Part shown: piece after piece, positions 5,429 through 9,873 of the stretch
Layout: each line of letters opens with the position of its first letter
Position numbering within the stretch: position 1 is the first letter of the stretch
Notes under the pieces: generated by a model
What the model saw: only the letters and a program-made list of their open reading frames with translations
Told to the model about the DNA's origin: nothing
Databases searched by the model: none
Program-made: the position numbers and the translations under genes
Origin: Desulfobulbaceae bacterium
Lineage (GTDB): Bacteria; Desulfobacterota; Desulfobulbia; Desulfobulbales; Desulfocapsaceae
NCBI GenBank assembly: GCA_003509305.1
Contig: DOMU01000071.1
Coordinates: 1 to 9,873 of the forward strand
DNA length: 9,873 nt
Direction of reading: 5' to 3'

Positions 5429-7141
5429 ATGAAACGTCTTCTCGCTGTGATTTTGTTTACGCTGCTGGCCGCCTCGCCCGCTGCCGCCAAAATTGTCCGC
5501 GTCGCCATTTTACCTTTTGACGGCAGTGAGGCTGGAGAATACGCCAAACTTACCGATACACTGACCTCAATGCTGACCAGCCGGGTTGCCGCCGGTGGTG
5601 CCGTCGAACTGGTCGATCGTCCCTTCGCCGCATCGGAGCTGAACCGGCTGCGTGGTTTTGATGGGAGGCAACTTCCGGCCAATTTGCCGAAAATGAACGC
5701 CGATTTTGTTCTGAAAGGCAGCCTGTACGCGGTGCAATCCGGTATGCAACTGCATCTGTCAGTGATTCCCCTTGATGGCAAAGGTGAGCCGGGTAATTTC
5801 TCCGCCTTTGCCGGAGCGGAAAATCAGATCATCCCCGCCGTCGAAGATCTGGCGCGGTCGGCTTCGACACGCCTGCGTGGTGAAGTTTTACCGGCTGAGG
5901 CGTCACCGGACGATCTGGCCGGAGAAGCGGTGGGCACTACAGGGAGCGCCGGTTTCGACACCGAGCATCCAGACCGGATTTATCAGCGATTGGCGGCTGA
6001 GGGCAAAGACGGCGGCGGCACTGTGGCCGAATCTGGCCAGGTTCAGGCGGTGACGCGGCGCGGCGAAGCGATGCGGCTGGCCGCGAACGCCATGGCCGTG
6101 GGTGATGTCGACGGCGATGACAAGGTGGAACTGGCGCTCGTCACCGACGGCAGCCTCCGCCTCTTTACCCTCGACGACAAGATGAACGGCCAGGCTCTTG
6201 CCTCCTATTCTTTCCCGCCGAATATCCGCGTCAATATGGTCAGCCTCGCCGAGCTGGATGGTCAGCCGGGCCAGGAAATCTATGTCAGCGCCAGTCAGGG
6301 GACGCAGCCCTACGGGGCAATTTTTATCTATCGTGGCGGCAAACTGACAGCGAGAATGAAAGGAATACCCTGGTATATCCGTCCCGTTGAAAAACCCGGT
6401 GAAGGCGTCGAACTGCTTGGCCAGGCTGGCGATGACCGCTCGGAGATGGGTTATCTCGGTAAAGGCGTGCACCGGCTGCGTCCGCGGCCCGATTTCTCCG
6501 CATTGACCGACGAGGGTGTTGTGGCGCTGCCGCCAGGTGTCGGCGTCTTCGACTTCGCCTGGCTCGATGCTGATGGCGACGGCCAACTGGAACTGGCGGC
6601 TATCGACAATCACAGTAAGTTAAAAATTTTCAACCCGCGGGGAGAACTCCTCTGGGTCAGCGAAAATGAATACGGCGGTGGCAGAAACTTCATCGGCCCG
6701 CCGCTGATCAGTGACCAGAGCAACAACGGCCAATTCCGCCTGCTTCGCTATATTCCCGGCCGGATTCTCGTTATCGACGGTGATGGCGACGGCAGGAACG
6801 AGGTTATCGTCAGTGCCAACAAAGCCGGTTTGCTCAATACCTGGCTGCCCAACAGCCGTGAATACGACGGTGGCAGCTTGCATCATCTGGTCTGGGATGG
6901 CTCTGGTATGCGGGAAAGCTGGAAAACCGGACGCCTTACCGGCTCTATTGCCGACTACGGCATATCGCCGCCTAAAAGTGACAATAAAAAGGAGCTGCAA
7001 CTGGTCGTCGCCCAGCGGCCCGGACGCACCCTTCTCGGTTTCACGCTTGACGACAGCACGGTGCCGATTGGCTACCGTATCACTCCCGGACCAGAGCGGG
7101 CCACCCCGGTTGAAAAAAGTAAAATCGGTGTAAAAAATTAA
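5429..7141 (+). CDS. Exported TolB/FlgO-like and FG-GAP (VCBS) repeat protein, 570 aa
   Basis: This is a secreted, probably periplasmic or outer-membrane-associated protein of unknown function. A Sec signal peptide, MKRLLAVILFTLLAASPAAA, is probably cut before Lys21; there is no lipobox cysteine. Residues about 22-150 (VRVAILPFDG, LTSMLTSRV, ELVDR, ADFVLKGSLY) resemble the TolB-N/FlgO/CsgG-like domain. After a polar linker come FG-GAP-type blades with calcium-loop motifs DVDGDDKVEL (226-235), DADGDGQLEL (380-389) and DGDGDGRNEV (450-459). Weaker copies end at Glu283, Glu328 and Glu522, so residues about 215-545 probably form a beta-propeller. The ATG at 5429 is preferred over 5417 and 5426 because GGAG (5419-5422) then sits 6 bases upstream and the signal peptide starts cleanly. 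Similar TolB-plus-FG-GAP proteins are, from memory, common in Desulfuromonadales. The next gene encodes an outer-membrane barrel, with no terminator seen between them. Confidence 0.85.
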   Translation: MKRLLAVILFTLLAASPAAAKIVRVAILPFDGSEAGEYAKLTDTLTSMLTSRVAAGGAVELVDRPFAASELNRLRGFDGRQLPANLPKMNADFVLKGSLYAVQSGMQLHLSVIPLDGKGEPGNFSAFAGAENQIIPAVEDLARSASTRLRGEVLPAEASPDDLAGEAVGTTGSAGFDTEHPDRIYQRLAAEGKDGGGTVAESGQVQAVTRRGEAMRLAANAMAVGDVDGDDKVELALVTDGSLRLFTLDDKMNGQALASYSFPPNIRVNMVSLAELDGQPGQEIYVSASQGTQPYGAIFIYRGGKLTARMKGIPWYIRPVEKPGEGVELLGQAGDDRSEMGYLGKGVHRLRPRPDFSALTDEGVVALPPGVGVFDFAWLDADGDGQLELAAIDNHSKLKIFNPRGELLWVSENEYGGGRNFIGPPLISDQSNNGQFRLLRYIPGRILVIDGDGDGRNEVIVSANKAGLLNTWLPNSREYDGGSLHHLVWDGSGMRESWKTGRLTGSIADYGISPPKSDNKKELQLVVAQRPGRTLLGFTLDDSTVPIGYRITPGPERATPVEKSKIGVKN

Positions 7142-7159
7142 ACTCTCTGTAAAAAAAAC

Positions 7160-7188
7160 TTGCCATTGAGCAACCAGGAGCTTACAAT
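7160..7188 (+). promoter_or_regulatory. Promoter of the outer-membrane porin gene
   Basis: TTGCCA (7160-7165) and TACAAT (7183-7188) are separated by 17 bases. A run of eight A residues (7151-7158) lies just upstream and could act as an UP element. Initiation near 7195 gives a leader of roughly 92 bases. A second TTGACA at 7239-7244 has only a poorly spaced TATCAG (7260-7265) and is less convincing. Confidence 0.7.
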
Positions 7189-7233
7189 CCCGTCCATAAA
7201 TTGTCGCAACGAGTTGTTCAATCGGAGGGTGGA

Positions 7234-7251
7234 GCGGGTTGACAGGCCCGC
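7234..7251 (+). promoter_or_regulatory. Hairpin in the porin mRNA leader
   Basis: GCGGG (7234-7238) pairs with CCCGC (7247-7251). Two further T-G wobble pairs would leave a four-base GACA loop. It lies about 35 bases before the start codon and 22 bases before the AAGGAG ribosome binding site (7274-7279). It could stabilise the mRNA or tune translation; no T-run follows, so it is not a terminator. Confidence 0.35.
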
Positions 7252-7286
7252 GCCATTTGTATCAGTTCTTTACAAGGAGAAAAGTC

Positions 7287-8591
7287 ATGAAGAAGATTAT
7301 TGCCGTGACCGCGGGCCTGATGCTTGCCGGTTCCTTTGTCGCGAGCGCCAACGCCGCTACCATCAACTTTAGCGGTGACGCCCGCGCCCGTTACAACTAC
7401 CAGGATAATTATTCAGGGATCAAAAACTTCGCTCCCAAAGACGCCGATCAGACGTTCTGGACGTCGCGTGTCCGTCTTCAGTTCAAGATCGAGACCAAAG
7501 GTGGCGCCTATGCGGTGGGCCGTTTCCGTCTGGCTGACGGCACCTGGGATAATGCTGACAACAGCAAAGGCAATAGCACCTTGGCCTCTGGCGAAAAGAG
7601 CAACCTCTTTGTCGATGTCGCCTATGTCGGCCTGCCGCTGCAAAACATCCCGGTCAAGGTTGAGGGCGGCGTTATGTATAATACGGTGACCGAGCTCCTG
7701 CGTAAGGATGACCCCTTTAATACCATCCGCGCCGTCTATGGGAATGAAAATACCACCGTTTCCGCCTTCATGGAAAAGAACGATGAATACTTTGAGCGGG
7801 AGAGAGAGGTAATAAGTACCGACCCAGTTACTGGCCTTGCGGTAAGCAAAATGGTAACGGTCGTTGACGACGACGGCATGTCGGATGACGATATCACACA
7901 GTACGGCGTCAACCTGATTCAGAAATTCGGTAATGGCTGGACCGGCAACTTCCTTTTGATGTACCGCGACGATCAGCAAACCCGACTTGATTCGTTCAAG
8001 AACGAGTACGATACGTCCGGCTTCATCGGCGATGCCACGCTTGTCGGTAAAGTCGGCGAGATTGGCCTGATCGGAGAAATCCAGTACCGGGAGGCCGATG
8101 CGAATCGGGCTTACGGCAGTACGACCAGCGATGACGGCGTTGGCGGTTTTGTCGGCGTCAACATCCCGCTGGGTATCGCCTCGGTTTCGATGGTCGGTGG
8201 CGCCACCTTCAACGGTTTTCTCGCCGGCAGCGATTTCGGCGGCGACGATCAAATGGGCTATGTGCCGTTTGTCATGCTGTCGGGTGCCACTACTGAGGTT
8301 CTCGGCATGATGAATACCGGCATTTTGGTCGGTAGTGCCGACGGTGATGCCTACTTCTTCAACGTCGCGCCGAGCGTCAGGGTTTCCGACAAGCTGACGC
8401 TGACCGCCGAGGGTACCTATCTCAGCGTCGATGTTGCTGACGATAGCATCGACATCTATGAAATCGGCGGTATCGCCCAGTACAAGGTGACCGACGGCGC
8501 GACTCTCACGGCGTTGATTGGTTATCTCGACATTGAAAATCTCGATGAGAATCCGCTGGGTGTAGGTCTCGCGCTTGATCTGAAGTTCTAA
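7287..8591 (+). CDS. Outer-membrane beta-barrel (porin-like) protein, 434 aa
   Basis: It probably forms a channel in the outer membrane; the substrate is unknown. The signal peptide MKKIIAVTAGLMLAGSFVASANA is probably cut after Ala23, and the mature N-terminus (ATINFSGDARARYNY) reads as a first beta-strand. Alternating polar and apolar strands with aromatic girdle residues run throughout (for example VRLQFKIE, AYAVGRFRL, GWTGNFLLMYR, LIGEIQYRE, TLTAEGTYLSV). The last strand ends in Phe434 (LALDLKF), the usual C-terminal aromatic recognised by the BAM complex. A strongly acidic stretch at 194-202 (VDDDGMSDD) is probably an external loop. The ATG at 7287 follows AAGGAG (7274-7279) by 7 bases; earlier in-frame codons lie before the signal peptide and are rejected. 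It has its own promoter and a strong terminator, consistent with an abundant envelope protein. I do not recognise the exact family. Confidence 0.85.
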   Translation: MKKIIAVTAGLMLAGSFVASANAATINFSGDARARYNYQDNYSGIKNFAPKDADQTFWTSRVRLQFKIETKGGAYAVGRFRLADGTWDNADNSKGNSTLASGEKSNLFVDVAYVGLPLQNIPVKVEGGVMYNTVTELLRKDDPFNTIRAVYGNENTTVSAFMEKNDEYFEREREVISTDPVTGLAVSKMVTVVDDDGMSDDDITQYGVNLIQKFGNGWTGNFLLMYRDDQQTRLDSFKNEYDTSGFIGDATLVGKVGEIGLIGEIQYREADANRAYGSTTSDDGVGGFVGVNIPLGIASVSMVGGATFNGFLAGSDFGGDDQMGYVPFVMLSGATTEVLGMMNTGILVGSADGDAYFFNVAPSVRVSDKLTLTAEGTYLSVDVADDSIDIYEIGGIAQYKVTDGATLTALIGYLDIENLDENPLGVGLALDLKF

Positions 8592-8617
8592 TTTTTTTAC
8601 CGGTGGTTGTCTGAGAC

Positions 8618-8652
8618 AAGGGGGATGCGGCTATGCCGTGTCCCCCTTTTTT
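8618..8652 (+). terminator. Rho-independent terminator after the porin gene
   Basis: AAGGGGGA (8618-8625) pairs with TCCCCCTT (8641-8648), with an inner CGGC/GCCG helix (8628-8631 with 8635-8638) closing a TAT loop. Six T residues (8647-8652) follow. On the minus strand the same hairpin has only two T residues after it, so it is a weaker terminator for the converging transporter gene. Confidence 0.9.
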
Positions 8653-8661
8653 CGTGGAAAT

Positions 8662-9873
8662 TTAATCGGCCTTTTTCCCCGGCGCCAGCCGCCGCATGGA
8701 GAAGAATATCCCGAGAACACTCAACCCGGCGAATACCCACATCGCCGTCCGCTGACTGGTGACAAACTCGAGGACGGTATCAACCCCGACCTGGCGTTTG
8801 CCAAGATATATTTCCAGAAGCACGGTGGTGATTGTCATGCTGACGAGCATTCCCAGTGTGCGCATAGTGGCGATGACGCTCGACGCCATGCCGTATTCAC
8901 GCCGGGAGACGCTTTCCATAATCACTAAATTGTTGGGGGCGGCGAAGAAGCCGAAGCCCAGGCCCATAAGCACCAGTACCGGGAATATCTGCCATAAATT
9001 TGATTGCGCCGTGAGGAAACTGGCGGTGGCGATGCCCGCCGAGCAAAAGGTCATGCCCAGGGTGGCGAGATTAGAGGCCGGCCAACGTTCGGTCAGCCGC
9101 CCGACCAGGGGCGAACAGATGGCTTGGATCAGAGGCTGGACGACGAGAATGAGGCCGGTTGTCTTCGGACTCATGCCCAAGGCCACCTGAAGATAGATAC
9201 TGAAAAAAAATGCCACAGCAAAGGATGCGGCATAATTCAGCAAGGTTGCGATATTACTGAAGAAAAATATCTTGTTATTGAGGATTTCCCGGACCGGCAG
9301 CATTGGCTGGGCCACTCGGCTCTCATGGATCAGGAAAAGAATCAGGCCAAAGAGTCCGCTCGCCGCTATCAGGTAGCCGCCGGGCAATTGCCGATGTTCG
9401 AGGACGCCGATAATCAGCATTGAAAGGGCCGGCAGATACAGAAGCGCCCCGAAGTGGTCGAAGCGCTCACCCCTGGCCTCGGCCCATTCGCCGCGCAGGA
9501 CGAACAGGGCGTAGAAAAAAGCCAGGGCATCAATCAGGGCGGCAAAATAGAAAATCCAGCGCCAGCTCAGATACTCGACCATGAACCCAGCCACCAGCGG
9601 CCCACTGGAAACGCCAAGATAAACGCAGGCCGAGACGATCCCCATTGCCCGTCCGCGCTTCCCCGGCGGAAAGACCGAGGTGAGAATGGCAAGGCTGGTA
9701 CTGGTGATCATCGCCGCGCCGATTCCCTGTCCCAGGCGGCAGGCAATCATCAGCTCGACCGTGGGACTGAAGGCCAGGGCCAGCGTGGCCAGCGTCATCA
9801 CCAGGGCGCCGGCGACAAAAATCTTGCGGCGGCCATGGATATCGGCAAAGCGCCCCATCGGTAAGAGAAAAGA
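8662..9873 (-). CDS. MFS transporter, DHA2 (14-TM) type, missing its N-terminus at the window edge
   Basis: This is an inner-membrane proton-coupled efflux or export permease, substrate unknown. The frame runs open to the end of the window, and an internal Met near 9858 is not the start. The visible protein begins in MFS motif A (PMGRFADIHGRRK), which sits between TM2 and TM3, so TM1 and most of TM2 are encoded beyond 9873. About twelve hydrophobic spans follow, giving 14 in total, as in the EmrB/QacA (DHA2) group. Motif C of antiporters is recognisable in the third visible span (YLGVSSGPLVAGF). Other features include a conserved Arg in the span after motif A (ACRLGQGIGAAM) and APNNLVIM in a late span. 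The C-terminus is short and basic (RRLAPGKKAD). It converges on the porin gene with 70 bases between stops. No regulator or EmrA-type partner is visible. Confidence 0.9.
   Translation of the reverse strand, partial: SFLLPMGRFADIHGRRKIFVAGALVMTLATLALAFSPTVELMIACRLGQGIGAAMITSTSLAILTSVFPPGKRGRAMGIVSACVYLGVSSGPLVAGFMVEYLSWRWIFYFAALIDALAFFYALFVLRGEWAEARGERFDHFGALLYLPALSMLIIGVLEHRQLPGGYLIAASGLFGLILFLIHESRVAQPMLPVREILNNKIFFFSNIATLLNYAASFAVAFFFSIYLQVALGMSPKTTGLILVVQPLIQAICSPLVGRLTERWPASNLATLGMTFCSAGIATASFLTAQSNLWQIFPVLVLMGLGFGFFAAPNNLVIMESVSRREYGMASSVIATMRTLGMLVSMTITTVLLEIYLGKRQVGVDTVLEFVTSQRTAMWVFAGLSVLGIFFSMRRLAPGKKAD

Noticed and set aside
7413..8252. Minus-strand open frame of 279 codons opposite the porin gene
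   Set aside because: The plus-strand protein has a signal peptide, ribosome binding site, promoter and C-terminal Phe; the antisense frame has no motif or ribosome binding site of note.
9454..9864. Plus-strand open frame of 136 codons at the right edge
   Set aside because: It is antisense to the MFS transporter, whose transmembrane spans and motif A are clear on the minus strand.

Overview
This is a GC-rich, densely coded stretch of a Gram-negative bacterial chromosome: a porin-like outer-membrane barrel, two Sec signal peptides, and sigma70-type -35/-10 elements. Several traits fit a Desulfobacterota/Desulfuromonadia-like (former deltaproteobacterial) anaerobe: a short ThiC-family protein without the N-terminal domain of enterobacterial ThiC, homoserine dehydrogenase overlapping an archaeal-type phosphoglycerate-mutase-like protein (proposed homoserine kinase), and an exported TolB-like/FG-GAP protein. 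The tRNA-His has an encoded G-1 and C73, which argues against the alphaproteobacterial group that lost them. Taxonomy remains an inference.

Layout. Positions 1-804 (minus) are the first 268 codons of a ThiC-family radical SAM enzyme, cut by the window edge. Its sequence departs from ThiC hallmarks and may be a BzaF-type 5-hydroxybenzimidazole synthase (anaerobic B12 lower ligand) instead of thiamin ThiC. It is divergent from a tRNA-His (1022-1098) that has its own promoter and terminator. Next comes a tightly packed plus-strand gene set, probably one operon: an alpha/beta hydrolase (1231-2067), a eukaryote-like dCMP deaminase (2064-2549), homoserine dehydrogenase (2559-3872) and the ApgM-like homoserine kinase candidate (3869-5095). 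Two of the three junctions are 4-base overlaps. A 22-codon open frame with a good ribosome binding site follows. A tRNA-Gln(CTG) with a near-consensus promoter and a strong terminator closes this block at 5317.

Positions 5346-8652 hold an envelope pair, each gene with a recognisable promoter: a secreted protein with a TolB/FlgO-like N-terminal domain and FG-GAP-type propeller repeats (5429-7141), then an outer-membrane barrel (7287-8591) ending in a long-stem terminator. Facing them on the minus strand, 8662-9873 encodes most of a 14-TM DHA2-type MFS transporter whose first residues lie beyond the window.

The window is mainly housekeeping and envelope genes. I see no mobile element, CRISPR array or integration site, and no obviously new multi-gene system. 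The points most worth a second look are the identity of the ThiC-family enzyme, the ApgM-like homoserine kinase, the animal-like dCMP deaminase, and the propeller protein beside the barrel.
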